A DNA stretch of 64,000 nt from Hedera helix (lineage: Eukaryota > Streptophyta > Magnoliopsida > Apiales > Araliaceae). The stretch lies in contig OX359264.1 in assembly GCA_947179155.2 (NCBI GenBank), positions 61,219,202 through 61,283,201 of the forward strand, in the 5' to 3' direction. Positions 1 through 12,522 of this stretch are shown here, in pieces; position 1 is the stretch's first letter; each line of letters opens with the position of its first letter. The translations under genes and the position numbers were made by a program. The notes beneath the pieces were generated by a model. It did no database searches. It worked only from the letters and a program-made list of their open reading frames with translations, and had not been told where the DNA came from.

Positions 1-180
1 GGAACGAGGGTCCTATTTAATTAATACTATGTTTGACTTTCAATTCAATACATATATTACCTTGATATTTCTAAACAAATAGATAATAAATTAATGTATA
101 CGGAAAAGTGCATAAGAAAGTATGAGAATATATAAAATTTGATTTTATTTAAAATTATTTAGTATTATTAGTATAACCCT

Positions 181-221
<41 letters not shown>

Positions 222-627
222 ATTTAAAATATACCTCTTCTGAGATTCTTTTTAAAAAGATAATCACTTTTCTAAAACAACTTCTGAATACTCTCAAGTC
301 TTGAGGTAGTAGGTAGAGTAGCATTAGTATTATTGGAAATTATTCCCCAAACTCAAATTTTATGATAGCAATGGTCAGTCCGTCCATAAACTCAAATCTG
401 TACTTTCTAAGAAGTTTCATATTATTAGAGGAAGGAACAGGAACAGTTTCTTGCATAAAAGTGATTTTTTTTTATACTTTTTTTTTGGTAAATTAAGCAA
501 AATTTAACATTATCCCAAATCTCTAATTCCCATAGAATGAGCATTTACCACCTGAGCCACTAAAATGAGGTCATGATTGACGATCACTCATCATTGTTGC
601 CTTCTAACTTCTTCTAACCTATATTAG
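1..627. other. Intergenic, AT-rich, with a TA microsatellite and a SINE-like piece
   Basis: No gene is seen. There is a TA dinucleotide run at about 187-217. A possible minus-strand SINE lies at about 463-576 and is listed separately. The stretch ends with a branch-point-like ctaac and an AG at 626-627, directly before the exon-like fragment that starts at 628. Confidence 0.5.
463..576 (-). mobile_element. Possible degenerate tRNA-derived SINE (minus strand)
   Basis: On the minus strand, 559-548 reads tggctcaggtgg, a good match to the tRNA-type RNA polymerase III box A. About 90 bases of body follow, then an A-rich tail, seen as T runs at 463-488 on the plus strand. A convincing box B and a target-site duplication were not found, so this is either an old, decayed SINE or a chance match. 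Confidence 0.3.
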
Positions 628-847
628 ATTGCCAGGATCGCTCGAGAAAATGAAGCTGCTGCTGCTGCTATTTCTGAGAGATGTTTGAGAAAGGAAAAGT
701 TTCATTAAACAGTTGATGAATTACAAAAAACCAACCAGATTGTTCCCAAACAGAAGTTCCCTCCTTTCACAAAGGATGACAGAATTACTGTTACATCAAA
801 AGCCATAAGCTCAAATTTTGACTACAATGAAATGCATAAATGGACTG
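628..847 (+). pseudogene. Orphan exon-like fragment with in-frame stop
   Basis: The frame from 628 reads as protein-like sequence (RIARENEAAAAAISERCLRK, then after a stop VPKQKFPPFTKDDRITVTSK). It is preceded by a plausible acceptor (ctaac, then tattag to 627) and followed by a plausible donor (gtattt at 848). One TAA at 706-708 interrupts the frame, and could be a CAA codon that mutated. There is no start codon and no neighbouring exon was found. The 3' end abuts the last exon of RPT2 on the other strand. The parent protein was not recognised. It may be the relic of a neighbouring gene or an exon carried in by a transposon. Confidence 0.4.
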
Positions 848-853
848 GTATTT

Positions 854-2026
854 TCACATATAAAGTCCTTCTGGAACCCCTTCTTTCTTCTTGAACATGA
901 CCTTATCTTTTGCCTTCTTGAAATCTGCATGTGTCTCCTGAAAACCCCCGATCAATGTTGTTAGGGAACCAAGTCTGAAAACAATTCAGGCAAAGAAAAC
1001 ACTTTTGCCTCCCCAACCAATCTGAAGCTTATAGATGGCTCACATATAGAAATCTATGCCTAGAAGCCAGGCAGACGATGTTTTTCTGTTTCCTCCACTT
1101 CTCAAAAAAAGTCGTCGTTTTATAACACAATGATTAAAAAGTCATTATTTCTTCCAGGTAGGAAGGTGTGCAGCCCCAAAATAGTCTTTAAAAAATATTA
1201 CAATAGCAATAAAGGAGTCTAAAATAGTTAATGCCTAAACTTCTACAAATCACAAAGTATATAAGCTCGACAATTTCTTTGCCTTCCGGGCAACACAGGA
1301 AAAACAAAAGAATTGGCAGATTCTGTACAAGAAAGAGTTATTTTTCCACACTTAATTGCAAATATAATATTATAATCCACAACCATTCTTCCTTCTTTGA
1401 GTTCTTTCTGATCTTTTTCCTTTCAGCATTTGGAGCAGGGACTGCAGGTGGGCTTTGTCTTACTTAAAATATGATGTTGAAGACCCAGACCTTAAATTAA
1501 AGATTTAGCACGCACATATATGTCTCATGGCTGGTTTTAGAAGGGTAAGAAAACTTAAAGATGGTAATTAAAATAAAATTGCAGACTTGTAATTAGCACA
1601 CAGCCTTTGGATAACTAGATGATCCTAACTTGTATATACACAATCTTATAATACACTTTGAGCAATTATAAAGTTAAAATCAGCAATGTATAATTTTAAA
1701 ATCCTATATAATAAGCATAAGATATGAAATCATATATGCATGAGTTCTGGAAACTTGAATATTAAAATTTGTCACCTTCATACGACGTTCTCTTAGTGCA
1801 AGCAAACCAGCTTCAGTACATATTGCCTTGATATCAGCGCCAGAAAACTCATCTTTAGTCATAACAAATTCTTCTAAGTTGACATCATCAGCTAATGTCA
1901 TCCGTGATGTGTGTATCTGAGTCCAACATCAGAAATCTTTCATTAGAGACAAAGTTTGATTTTGGTAACTAGATTAAATATTACGAACAAAGGACTGTTG
2001 ATCATCAAAAAATATAGTAATATATA

Positions 2027-2070
<44 letters not shown>

Positions 2071-5000
2071 TTCTGTCATGCTTGTACCTGAAAAATACGC
2101 CTCCTAGTTTTAATATCAGGGAGAGGGAATTCAATCTTCCTATCTATTCTGCCAGGACGAAGCAATGCAGGATCTAGGCTTTCAATTTTGTTTGTAGCTA
2201 GGATGACCTTGACATCTCCTCTTGAATCGAAACCGTCTAACTGGTTCAGGAGTTCCAACATAGTCCTTTGAATTTCACGTTCACCACCTGAGTGGGCATC
2301 ATACCTATAGCGAATAATTGCATAATTGGTTACTAACTTCTTAGATTAGTACTTAAAGATAACCAACATTCAGGGTCTCACCTTTTAGTACCAACTGCAT
2401 CAATTTCATCAATGAAGACTATAGAAGGTGAGAGGTCATCGGCAACTCTGAAGAGTTCCCTAACCAATTTTGGACCATCTCCAAGGTATTTTTGAATCAA
2501 TTCACTTCCAACAACACGTAAGAAAGTTGCTGATGTTGAGTTTGCCACTGCCTAAAAAAACATTAGTGTCTTTGAGTCTAAGGACTATTTTCAGTATTTT
2601 GAACCAGAAATTTTCAGTTATAATAGATATAAAGTCAGGAAAGCAACTGCAAAAAGCTGAACAATTATAAGAAAAAACAAATGGAATAGCAAAACTAATT
2701 ACAGTCAGAAAGGGGGACTATTCACTCAGCACAGAAACCCATCGTGGCACAAAGATAGTTGAAACACGTGCAACATATATAAGAGATATACTTCTTCCGC
2801 CTATATAACTCAACTCCTAAAACTTTTGCCAACTATGGGATCTTGTTTTTTTGTCCCACTTTATCAAATGCAATTGGAAGCCCCAGTTATTTTATCACAT
2901 GTGATACAGAATGCCTCAGTCAGAACATAATACCAAACAAATTATACATCCTACGTGCTTCCTCACCTTGCAACTACTTGTATAAAAACAGCTTAAAATT
3001 AGTCAATTAACTCAAACTGATTATCTGTGTACATTGCTTCAGAAATTAACTACGTTTTTTTTAGAAACTATTACCAGTAGTGGTGGCATGGATCTCTGAT
3101 AACAAGCATAAGCAAGATGACTGGTACACAGGACATCAGATTTTTTCATTTTTTTAGTATTGACTAGTAAACAGGACATTACATGGTTAACAGCAACAGT
3201 AGGACTCATAAATTTGCAAATTTGCAGACAACAAACTATAATATTCTGAAATTCATTTTTTAAAAATTACATAATATTACATACCTTAGCAAGTAAGGTC
3301 TTGCCTGTTCCAGGCTCACCATAAAGTATGACCCCTTTAGGAGGCTTAATACCAATGTCTTCATACAATTCAGGGTGTGTCAGTGGGAGCTCAACTGCTT
3401 CTTTGATTTCCTGTATTTGGGCATCTAAACCCCCAATATCAGCATAAGATTCTAAAGGAGCCTTCTCAACCTTCATTACAGACACCATAGGATCAACATC
3501 ATCTTGAAGCAGCCCAACCACAGAAAGAACCTGAGAGAGAGAGATTGTAAATTATCATTTCGACATGCATTCTAATAGAAAAATAATTATTATAATCAAA
3601 CAAGAGTTGCAACATGACATAAAGAATAGTTTCTATTAATTTTATAACAGAGAAATACATGAGAACAATAACTAATTATTTTTCATGCTGTTATGGTATC
3701 ATTTTGTTATATAATAAAAATACTCGGAGAACCTTTACCTATCAGTAGGTCATGACATGGAGTACATCCAAGTATGAAACTTTTCAAAAACAAGACAGCG
3801 TGCGAAAGCTATCACAGAACGCATGTGCTAGGTTCCAATCCACAAGTGCAAGAAAGGGAGCGGGAGTGAGTTCTTGAATGCATTGAAGACAAAGATCATC
3901 AAAATCTCAAGAGCATTTGCATAAAAAATGAATATTTTCAAGTGTTTTATAAATCAAATTATCACGCAACAAATTAACAGAACTGACTCTTTTGATGTGG
4001 TGGTAGATAGTGCTCTTCTCACCTAATGTAGCCAGTGGTTTGACACTCCCCATACCCTTTGCGAAATCAGTGCTACCCACCACCTCTACACACAACACAT
4101 AGTAAGATATGAATCAAGTGCAATTCTAAGCTAATTCATACTATCCACCTGTTGAGAGGAAATATATCGAGGATTACAGCACTTAAGTCATACGTGCAGG
4201 TGTTATTCTTATTTTTTACAAATAGGACTCATTTTGTGGAATGGGGAGAGTGTATAACTATGTATTAAAGAAGCGTCCTTCTAAAGTAAATATATGAATA
4301 CATGACTGATTCCTCACAATACGGTTGTGGATAATCAAAGTTACTTGAGTAGTTGTAGTTACTACTAAGAGAGTATTTGTATCGAACGTGAAAAGATTAG
4401 TAACACCGTGAGAATCCATCTTTCGTCTATGGGAATTCCCCAAATTAGAGTCCACGACTCGAGATAAAATTACTATACGCATAGAGCTCGAAGCCAGATA
4501 CTTACAGCAAATCAAATTAGCCGTCCAAATCATAAACCCCAACCCTACCTTCTAAAATGAAACCCAAAGCCTACCTCAACACAGTAACAAAATACCAAAT
4601 TACTAGATGCAAAATAAGCATACCTTATTATGCATCAAAATGGCACATCCAGGCTCCAGCTGATCCTTATCAACAAACGATAAAATCCCGACATAATACT
4701 CAGGTCCCACAGAGGACGAAACGATGGCGTGATTTTCATCAATCAGCTCCTCCAAATTCCCCACACTCATCGGCGATCCACGAAGATCGTCCACTTTGGA
4801 TCTGTCCTCCTCCGTCTTTTCTTCTTGGGGCTTGAGCCTCTCTTGATTCGCCACGAACTCTTCTTCCATTAACAGGTAATCTTTTATCCGCTCCAGCTTC
4901 AGCAATCTCAACTTGCATTTTGTCAGCGGCGTCACCTTCGGAAGCCGAGCTGCTGCCTCCGGTCCCTTCTGCTTACGCTGCTTCCGCCCCACTCGGGACG

Positions 5001-5097
5001 GCGGAGCCGCCGGCTCGAATTTCTTCTCTTTCTTTTCGCCCTCGTTTTTCCGGTCACCTGACTGCTGGTTCATACCTCCCGGAGTTCCTTGACCCAT
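854..5097 (-). CDS. RPT2: 26S proteasome regulatory subunit 4 homolog, AAA-ATPase RPT2
   Basis: One of the six ATPases in the base of the 19S particle, which unfolds ubiquitinated proteins and opens the 20S gate in nucleus and cytosol. Exons on the minus strand: 5097-4624, 3530-3285, 2551-2382, 2304-2088, 1916-1776 and 937-854. Together they give 1332 nt, 443 aa plus stop, which is the usual family length. All introns are GT-AG and in phase. The start MGQG puts a Gly at position 2, the N-myristoylation site known for Rpt2; the upstream in-frame ATG at 5166 was not used. A basic, charged N-terminus and coiled coil come first. Walker A GEPGTGKT is at about 229-236, Walker B IVFIDEID at about 284-291, the Arg-finger region LLRPGRIDRK follows, and the C-terminus is LYM, the HbYX gate-opening motif. 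Intron 4 carries a (CA)n microsatellite. Near the last junction the model reads MKETHADF where relatives usually have MKVTHADF. Confidence 0.96.
2029..2068. repeat. (AC)n microsatellite in RPT2 intron 4
   Basis: About 20 uninterrupted AC units lie just downstream of exon 4 in the transcribed direction. Length polymorphism is likely, which would make it a usable marker. Confidence 0.95.
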
Positions 5098-5174
5098 ATT
5101 GTTGATTGTGAGAGGGAGAAGAGACGATGGAGGGATTGGGATTGTTTCGAGTGTCTTTCCTTTCAAGAAATCGT

Positions 5175-5183
5175 CTATATAAA
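5175..5183 (-). promoter_or_regulatory. Possible TATA element of RPT2
   Basis: The minus strand reads tttatatag about 80 bases upstream of the chosen ATG at 5097. Spacing is reasonable for a TATA box with a short leader, but the match is imperfect and the site could be inert. Confidence 0.3.
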
Positions 5184-5272
5184 GTGAGCTATATTAGGAA
5201 CTGTGATGGGATGGATTAAGGCGCAAAGCGCATTTTAGTATATTTGGAATTCGGATCAGGGTAAATTTTCTT

Positions 5273-5387
5273 TGGGCCTATTGACTCTTAAAGGGCCTGA
5301 CCTTAAATGGCCTTTTGGCAAATATAGAAATTCAATCCTATGTTAAGTACTTGATTAGCCCAGAGCATATTTAAGCTTTGAAGCCCA
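5273..5387. promoter_or_regulatory. Cluster of three TGGGCY (site II / TGGGC) motifs upstream of RPT2
   Basis: TGGGCC occurs at 5273-5278 and AGCCCA (TGGGCT on the minus strand) at 5357-5362 and 5382-5387, 176-290 bases upstream of the RPT2 start codon. Such motifs are bound by TCP factors in housekeeping promoters. The TGGGC core is also the known proteasome-related element used by stress NAC factors. The position fits co-ordinate control of proteasome genes; the functional assignment is inference. Confidence 0.5.
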
Positions 5388-5541
5388 AAAGGCTCTATCA
5401 ATAGGTACCCTTTAATCTTGAATTGATAATTTCTTTGGTAATTACAATTTATTTTTGAAAATTATAGTTATTAATAAAATTTTGAAATCTTTTCTATTAT
5501 ACCTTTTTGCTTTCATTTATCTATCCTGAGCTTATTCAAAA

Positions 5542-5672
5542 ATTATTTCATACTCTTAGAGCAAGTGAACAGTATATTTCTTCCTCTCACATATATGTGG
5601 GCCCCATCACATGCGTACTCACAAGCATGTAAGAGGGGGGACTGTTTACTTATCCCAGGAATATGAAATAAT
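5542..5672. mobile_element. Short palindromic MITE-like element
   Basis: The left arm (attatttcatactcttaga, then aagtgaacagt and a tcctctcac block) is repeated in inverted, imperfect form at the right end (tattcctggg, aagtaaacagt, cctcttac). The whole 131 bases could fold into one long hairpin with the loop around gtgggcccc. No internal ORF is present and no target duplication was defined. It lies between RPT2 and the next MITE. Confidence 0.5.
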
Positions 5673-5982
5673 CTCTCCGGCTTATGTGATACTCTCTCAT
5701 GCTCCAAAAAAGTTATAGATTTTACGACTTGTATACTTTTTATAATAAAATATATACGTTAATTTAATTATGATGCAAGTTTATTTTTAATTCAATTATT
5801 ATCCTCTAATGCTAGCTACTTGCTATTTTGTAACGAAGTAAGTACATACAACTAATTTATTGGAGGACAATATGATCATTTCATCCAAATTTATTGGAAT
5901 ATTTGCAGCCACATATAAGTCCTAAAGTCATTGCGCTAGCTTTGTTTGAATTATATATATATATATAGAGAGAGAGAGTAAA

Positions 5983-6224
5983 GTTTAAGAACATATCTCT
6001 TTAAATGATATACTTAGCATACCTCTTTTAGCGACGGACCTGGTGACGGTTTGATCTGTCGCCATAGATTTATTCATCGCTATATGTTTATCTGTCACGA
6101 TATATTGTTCGTCGCTAAAAACTTTAGCGACGGACGAACCTATAGCAACAGATCAAACCGTCGTCGTGTCTATCGCTAAAGAGGGTATACTTAGTATGTT
6201 TTTTAAGGGAGTATGTCATTGAAC
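5983..6224. mobile_element. MITE A copy 1, TA/GA-microsatellite-associated inverted-repeat element
   Basis: Near-palindromic 242-bp element. Its termini are gtttaagaacatat and, in inverted form, gttcaatgacata. Inside are repeated gacggt and gtcgctaaa blocks (ttagcgacgga, acggtttgatctgtcg and their complements). The left flank is (TA)n(GA)n plus gtaaa and the right flank is a short spacer plus (AT)n. A second copy with the same layout is at 8065-8315. There is no coding capacity. Superfamily is unknown; the TA-repeat setting resembles the rice Micron type. Confidence 0.7.
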
Positions 6225-6486
6225 CAAGTCATATATATATATATATACGCCTAAAATTAAGATTGGGTGGTTATTAATGAAGAGCTTACTAAAAAGAGGA
6301 AATTAATTAAGCTATATATGGTGCCTGAATTTTTATGCCCGGATTGTTTTATAATCAAAATTATTCCTCAACCATTCAAGTGAGAGAAAAATGTCATCCT
6401 TTACCTTTCTCTTCAATCTTAATTTCTTTACTTATATTTTGAAGAGATATATTGGAACGATTAAACCAAAAATATTGAAGAAATAA

Positions 6487-6741
6487 TTAATACAAAAAGA
6501 ATATGAAAGAAAAAGAGAGTACGTACTGGAAAATGGCAAGCATGGCCCTCCAAATCGCTAGAACGATGGTAGCACGCAGACCATGGAGCTCTAAGGTTTT
6601 GTTTGGCATTGCCCCAAGACCTCTTCTGGTATTCTCTTCTGGTATTCTGGTTTCGGTGAGAATGAGACTTACGGGGTCCTCAGTGATCAGGTTGATGATG
6701 GGGCTGTCAAAGAAATGTGAAAAATTGGGATTTTGAGCCAT
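6487..6741 (-). CDS. Hypothetical small protein, 84 aa
   Basis: The ATG at 6741-6739 sits in a favourable context (cactATGGCT). It is preceded on the same strand by a leader-like region and an A/T-rich TATA-like stretch near 6873-6888. The ORF reads MAQNPNFSHFFDSPIINLIT onward, with varied codon use for about 68 residues, and then a hydrophobic C-terminus. A strong donor-like ccc|gtaagt occurs after residue 23, so the real transcript may be spliced and the protein different. No domain was recognised and the family is unknown. It could equally be non-coding. Confidence 0.3.
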   Translation of the reverse strand: MAQNPNFSHFFDSPIINLITEDPVSLILTETRIPEENTRRGLGAMPNKTLELHGLRATIVLAIWRAMLAIFQYVLSFSFIFFLY

Positions 6742-8062
<1,321 letters not shown>

Positions 8063-8064
8063 AA

Positions 8065-8315
8065 GTTCAAGAGCATACCTCCTTAAATGACATACCTAGT
8101 ATACCCCTTTTAGAAGCGAATTCGGCGACGGTTTAGTCCGTCGCCATAAGTTCGTCTGTCACTATATATTTATCCATTCATTCCATTGATATATGTTGTC
8201 CGTCGTTAAAAGTTTTAGCGACGGACGAACCTATGACGATGGACCAAATCGTCGCCGGATCCATCGCTAAAGAGGGTATGTTTGATATGTTTTTTAAGGA
8301 AGTATGCCCTTGAAC
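8065..8315. mobile_element. MITE A copy 2, TA/GA-microsatellite-associated inverted-repeat element
   Basis: A 251-bp relative of the element at 5983-6224. Termini are gttcaagagcatacct and the inverted gttcaagggcatactt. It has the same internal blocks (gcgacggtttagtccgtcgc, ttttagcgacggacgaacct) and the same flank layout: GA repeat plus gtaaa on the left, catga plus (TA)n on the right. No ORF. The two copies are divergent, so they are not a recent duplication. Confidence 0.75.
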
Positions 8316-8317
8316 CA

Positions 8318-8373
<56 letters not shown>

Positions 8374-9074
8374 TTAAGTACATATTTTATATATTTGAGT
8401 TTTGACATTTTCTATAAAAATATAAAAATAAAAAGAAATTTAAACTTTACATATTTTATATATTTCTAATTATGAATATCATTAAAATTAAATCTCAATT
8501 TAATATAAAAGATAATTTTTTTATTTTTATATATAATTTTAACATTTCTTAAAATAAAATTCTGGCTCCGCCGGTCTCAATTTTTTTTTAAAAGTCCTCT
8601 CCTCTTCTTTTGCTTCATCAGTCTTCTTGCGTGCATGGGCGACGCGTGGGACATGTAACGGAGAGCTAAGCTTTGCCACCAATTCACTCGTACTAATAAA
8701 TTAAAGTCGTAAGATAGCGTTTTCTTTGACCCATCCAACGGCTGATCTATCATTCTTCCTTCGAATCTCCAAGTTCAGCCCAGCAAATTCATTCACTTTT
8801 AGTTCTCACATACAAAATCCATATACATTGTCAGACATTTTGGGGGGCCGTTCAGCTCTCACGGCCATTAACAAGATGGCATGGCGAGATCATACTCGAG
8901 AAAAATAATTCAATAATTTTGGTTAACGTCACGCGGTGTGTCTCAAATTAATAAATTTTTATTTTATTTTAATAATATTTTATTATTTGTAATTATAAAT
9001 TTATTAAAAATATATATATTATTAATCTAAAATATTACGATAAATTTACTTTGAGATCACTGAATAATTTTTTG
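8316..9074. other. Intergenic, begins with (TA)n
   Basis: A (TA)n run at about 8321-8367 forms the right flank of MITE A copy 2. The rest is AT-rich, with no supported gene. The region 8570-8900 is less AT-rich but has only a 60-codon ORF without recognisable features. Confidence 0.4.
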
Positions 9075-10250
9075 GGTCCTTTACAAAAGTATACAACTTT
9101 TAAAAAATAATTACAAGAATAATACATTTATAAAATAATTACAAAAAGAGTGCAAATACAATAATCACATTAATTATTCAATTTTACAAATCTCTTAAAT
9201 TAAGGAGAAGTAAATTAAATTACACAAATTCTTTAAATCAAGAAAAATTAAATTAAATTCTGCAAATTTTTTAAATCAAGGAGAAGTAAATTAAATTATT
9301 TCAATTCAATTTCTCCATCTCTCTCTCTTACTTTGACTCCACATTCTTCCTCGCCGAAATCTGCACAAGATAACCAGTAACCAACTTTTAATACAAAGGT
9401 AACAAAACTTTAATATAAAGGTAACCACCATTAAATACAAATGTAATCAGTAACTAACTTTTAATACAAAGGTAATCAAATTTTAATATAAAGGTCACCA
9501 ACCCTTAATACAAAGGTAATCAAACCTTAATACAGGGGTAACCAACCTAAATACAAAGGTAACCAAAACTAGTTACTATACATTCAGGAATTAGTTACTT
9601 CCATACTAGTGTTTGGTTACCTATATACTATTGTTTGGTTACCTAAATTTACTAAACGAAAACTTTAATACAAAAGTAACCAACCCTTAATACAAAAGTA
9701 ATCAAACATTAATACAGGGGTAACCAACCTTTAATACAAATGTATTCCTCCACCACAACCACCACCACCATATTCTTCCTTCGCCACAACCACCACCATT
9801 TTCTTCCGCCTCTACTACCATCTTCTTCTTCCGCCACAACCACCACAATTTTCTTCCTCTGCCACAACTACCACCATGAACGTGAAAGATGAAGAAAAAA
9901 AAAATGGCGGAGAAAATGGCGGAAGAAGATGGAGAAGATGAAAATGGAGGAAAGAGAAAGATGGAGAAGATGAAAATGGCGGAAGAAGAGAAAATGGAAG
10001 AAAGAGAAAGATAAGTGAATTTAATTAGAATTTTAAATTTTGAAATTACCCAACTAAATTAAAGGGATTATGGCCACATCATCACTTCAATTAATTTAAA
10101 CTAAAACTAACTGTATTTATTATGTAAATAAAAGATTAAAAATGCACTCTTTTTGTAAATATGTTTTTAATACACTTTTATTGTAATTTTTTCATAAAAA
10201 ATATTAAAATATGTAAATAAAAGATTAAAAATGCACTCTTTTTTTATCCT
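9075..10250. mobile_element. Non-autonomous inverted-repeat element with internal minisatellite
   Basis: acaaaaagagtgca at 9141-9154 is found in exact inverted form at 10143-10156, and again, shifted, near 10230-10245, within longer AT-rich arms that match imperfectly. Between the arms lie about 12 degenerate copies of a 20-22 bp unit (aatacaaaggtaaccaaccttt) at about 9375-9745, some inverted. A CCACAACCACCAC/TTCTTCC-rich block at 9748-9880 and a complementary GGCGGAAGAAGATGG-rich block at 9895-10016 follow. No transposase is encoded. Exact ends and target duplication are not clear, so the boundaries are approximate. Confidence 0.5.
9375..9745. repeat. Degenerate 20-22 bp minisatellite (taatacaaaggtaaccaac)
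   Basis: Repeats of an aatacaaaggtaa(c/t)caa unit in direct orientation at 9390-9570 and 9660-9745, with inverted copies (ggttacct, gttactt) between about 9580 and 9650. It forms the core of the larger inverted-repeat element. Confidence 0.8.
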
Positions 10251-11658
10251 TGATTAGTACTCTTATGTGGGCCCACTCTTATGTGGGCCCAGATGCGGCC
10301 CAAATCTATACATACGACGGCTTGCCTATGTATTATTGAGCCAATCAACTGTGTCTGCATGGCCCAAAACCTTCACCCGCAAGTATCAATACAAAATTTG
10401 CATACAGGTCATTGGAATAATTTCTTTTTCTGCCGGTGTACTATTTCGGTACTTCTCGTATAGATGAGGGAATAACGAGTATTTTATTTTCGAAACTGAA
10501 CTGCATTATTATTGGTAGATTTTTCTTTTTGAAAATCCTTGTGAAAAAGTCTTAATTATTTGTTACCTTTTGTCTTTTCAAATAAAAGTTTACTTTTTAT
10601 AATAATATAAAATATATAATGTTCATAATTTTATCGTCCTAAAGTCATTATCATTAAAATTTAAAAAATTTAGAATTTAAAAATTGAAAGAGAGGTTTAG
10701 CTTCTTTCAAATTTTTATTTATACTTATTTTGATCAAAAAATCAAATCTTTCTTCATCATATTATTATTAGTAAACTAAATATTTGATAAATTTATCGTA
10801 TTTTATAAAGTTAATATGTTTCACAATAAAATCCTTTCCTTAGAGCCAGATGTATTATTTATTATTGGGCCATAGTTATTATGCTTAAAGTGCGTATTAT
10901 ATATAATTACTGGTGCATACGTAATATATATTTCAACCATCACGCTGCACGCACATGAGACAAATCATAATTAATTATGCCTAACAGTTTATTATTGTTC
11001 GAGCAATTCATGTCATTATAATTTGAATTAGAGAAAATCCGATGGAGTCGGTATAAGAGAAAATACTGAAAAATTTTAAAAATATTATCTTTGTTATACT
11101 AAGATTTATGCTGATTTTATTAAGTAATACATATATAGATTAATTTCAACATGTGGTAACGAGGAGAAATTTTTGAGACAACCAATCGTAAAACTCTTTA
11201 CCCACTACATTAATTAATTCATCGTGTTTCTATTATAATAGCAATAGGGGTGGATATTACCTATTAGATAAGAGGCCAGGAAATGAAGAGATGCGAAGCC
11301 AACCTAGACCCTTGGCCTAATGATCATCTCTAATGGTTATTTTTATTTCTTGTACATTAAGGTGAAAATTTAAATTCTTTATAATACTAAATAAAAAATA
11401 TGCGTGAGTTTAAATTTTATTTTAAATTAACAAAAACAATGGGCCGTTTGGTTTGATGTCAGACAGACACGTAGTATCACACAGAGAAATCTGCCGTTCC
11501 ATCCACGAATCCAGACAACCCCTATTACCAACGAAACAAACACAACCCACCCCGGCACACTCGCTTCAATCCATTCCACGATCTTTTTATTTTTTTAGTA
11601 GTTACTACCATTAATCTCTCTATTAACTATTAAGTACTCCACTTACATGTATATATGT
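10251..11658. other. Intergenic upstream of ABI3
   Basis: A tandem duplication of actcttatgtgggccc occurs at about 10259-10291. The rest is AT-rich and no gene is supported. Short ORFs at 10267-10467 are in unrelated frames and carry no recognisable protein signature. Confidence 0.4.

Positions 11659-11716
<58 letters not shown>
11659..11716. repeat. Compound (TA)n(GA)n microsatellite
   Basis: About 10 TA units are followed by about 19 GA units, the same compound type that borders the two MITE A copies, but with no MITE attached. It lies about 840 bases upstream of the ABI3 start codon. GA repeats can bind BPC/GAGA-type factors; that role here is inference. Confidence 0.9.
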
Positions 11717-11722
<6 letters not shown>

Positions 11723-11729
11723 ATTGAGG

Positions 11730-11736
11730 TGCATGC
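11730..11736 (+). promoter_or_regulatory. RY/Sph element upstream of ABI3
   Basis: tgcatgc contains the RY core TGCATG/GCATGC recognised by seed B3 factors (ABI3, FUS3, LEC2). It lies about 820 bases upstream of the ABI3 ATG, close to the GA repeat. RY sites are expected in ABI3-network promoters, so it could mediate auto- or cross-regulation. A 6-base match can also occur by chance. Confidence 0.35.
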
Positions 11737-11984
11737 TAGCATTTAAGAAATAAATGTAAGGAAATAAAGTAAGAGAACGCACCGCAATTGTGAACCATTG
11801 GGGTTAGAACATATGGACACTGGCGTACAATCCGGAGAGACGTGGAGAAAGTATCGGCACAAGGTTTTCCTTTCCTTTCCTTTGTTTTCTCCCTCTCACT
11901 AAAAACCACCACCCTCTACCTCATCAATTTCTCTCTCTTAGTTAGTAGAAGAGAGCAAATTTTTATCACGGTGGTTGTCACTTG

Positions 11985-12041
11985 ATGATACTTTTGCCCT
12001 TCTCTTTCCTTAACTACATCTTCTCCTTCTTCTTCATCTGA
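11985..12041 (+). CDS. Possible upstream ORF in the ABI3 leader, 18 aa
   Basis: ATG at 11985 opens an 18-codon frame beginning MILLPFSFLNY and ending at TGA 12039-12041, about 510 bases before the ABI3 start. Arabidopsis ABI3 has an unusually long 5' leader that lowers expression, so a uORF here would be in keeping. The transcription start is not visible in the sequence, so it is not certain that this ATG is transcribed. Confidence 0.3.
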   Translation: MILLPFSFLNYIFSFFFI

Positions 12042-12490
12042 TTTTCGGTGGCCGGAGATAATTCATAATAATCATCACTACAGATATTCTTAGTAATCTT
12101 CTTGTAGATTTTCTATTACTTTAAATTTAATGATATAATTTATTGTATAAGATGCAGGCTGTATGTATATGATATACTACTACTTGTCCAAGTACAAAAT
12201 ATTTAAGAATTTTAGTATAAAGTATGAATAGTAGATTATATTAGTAGCGTAGAGATGTCGCTTTCTTCGATTATATATTAATTATTACTAGTTGTAGTAC
12301 TGTTTGATATATAGAGAAAACCCTAAATCCCCTCTAGATGCTTTATGTTGCTACTTCTTTCTTTCTTCCCATTTGTAGAAGAAGGAAGAGATAGATTTTG
12401 ATAGATAGCTAGCGGGCCCTTTTACTTGCTTCCTTAATCTCACACAACCACCAACTCTCCATCCTCCTTAGCCGTACAAATCCATCAAAT

Positions 12491-12522
12491 TCTCTCTCTC
12501 TGTCTATCTCTCTCTCTCTCTA
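12491..12522 (+). promoter_or_regulatory. CT-rich tract just upstream of the ABI3 start
   Basis: A run of ctctctctctgtctatctctctctctctct ends about 30 bases before the ABI3 ATG. It is a typical pyrimidine tract of a plant 5' leader and, on the other strand, a GA repeat. It probably lies in the untranslated leader. Confidence 0.5.

Noticed and set aside
5098..5166. RPT2 start at the upstream in-frame ATG (5166)
   Set aside because: It would add 23 residues before the conserved MGQG N-terminus with its Gly2 myristoylation site, and the shorter form gives exactly the family length of 443 aa.
9375..9745. Possible CRISPR-like array
   Set aside because: Units are 20-22 bp, degenerate, partly inverted and without unique spacers, in a plant nuclear context. 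It is a minisatellite.
10267..10467. Two overlapping plus-strand ORFs near the tgggccc duplication
   Set aside because: They are in different frames of the same sequence, with no domain, so neither is supported.
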